A stretch of 5,064 nucleotides of DNA. Source: Rhodocyclales bacterium. GTDB taxonomy: Bacteria; Pseudomonadota; Gammaproteobacteria; Burkholderiales; Rhodocyclaceae. The notes under the pieces are model-generated. The model had not been told where the DNA came from. It did not search any database and saw only the letters and a list, made by a program, of their open reading frames with translations. Of the stretch, positions 5,063-5,064 are shown one piece after another (positions within the stretch are counted from its first letter, which is position 1; every line of letters starts with the position of its first letter). Both the position numbers and the translations under genes were made by a program. The DNA lies in NCBI GenBank assembly GCA_021286885.1, contig JAJTBM010000245.1, forward strand, positions 1 to 5,064, in the 5' to 3' direction.

Positions 5063-5064
5063 TT

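Overview
The window reads as a high-GC proteobacterial chromosome segment. The short Pro/Ala-rich PEP-CTERM protein, the ahcY-metF order and the Rep-type helicase point to a betaproteobacterium, most likely in or near the Rhodocyclales. That placement is inference from gene content; no rRNA or other taxonomic marker is present.

Layout. Positions 3-212 (+) hold the C-terminal end of ahcY (S-adenosylhomocysteine hydrolase). A 90-bp gap full of GC-rich, partly exclusive hairpins leads to metF (303-1148, +), a complete methylenetetrahydrofolate reductase. A large cytoplasmic PAS-PAS-GGDEF-EAL cyclic-di-GMP protein follows (1203-3377, +). Its possible start codons lie in or just before a long inverted repeat at 1213-1257, and the gene ends at a rho-independent terminator (3440-3469). 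About 400 bp of AT-richer non-coding DNA (3378-3778) then carries several inverted repeats, two T7 tracts and a near-consensus sigma-54 (-24/-12) promoter at 3730-3745. This promoter sits just before a 92-residue PEP-CTERM protein (3779-4057, +), an exosortase-type surface or secreted substrate. The C-terminal half of rep, an SF1 3'-5' DNA helicase, runs convergently (4070-5062, -) and leaves the window at the right edge.

How the genes fit together. ahcY and metF serve the activated-methyl cycle: AhcY removes S-adenosylhomocysteine and MetF supplies methyl-THF to remethylate homocysteine. The c-di-GMP enzyme and the PEP-CTERM protein are separate transcription units, but both belong to functions tied to exopolysaccharide, biofilm or floc formation in this kind of bacterium. 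The most interesting part is the sigma-54 promoter with possible upstream enhancer dyads driving a tiny PEP-CTERM protein. This matches the known association of PEP-CTERM/exosortase systems with the PrsK/PrsR two-component system, whose regulator is sigma-54-dependent. Second is the unexplained hairpin over the start of the GGDEF-EAL gene. I see no mobile element, CRISPR array, tRNA or rRNA.
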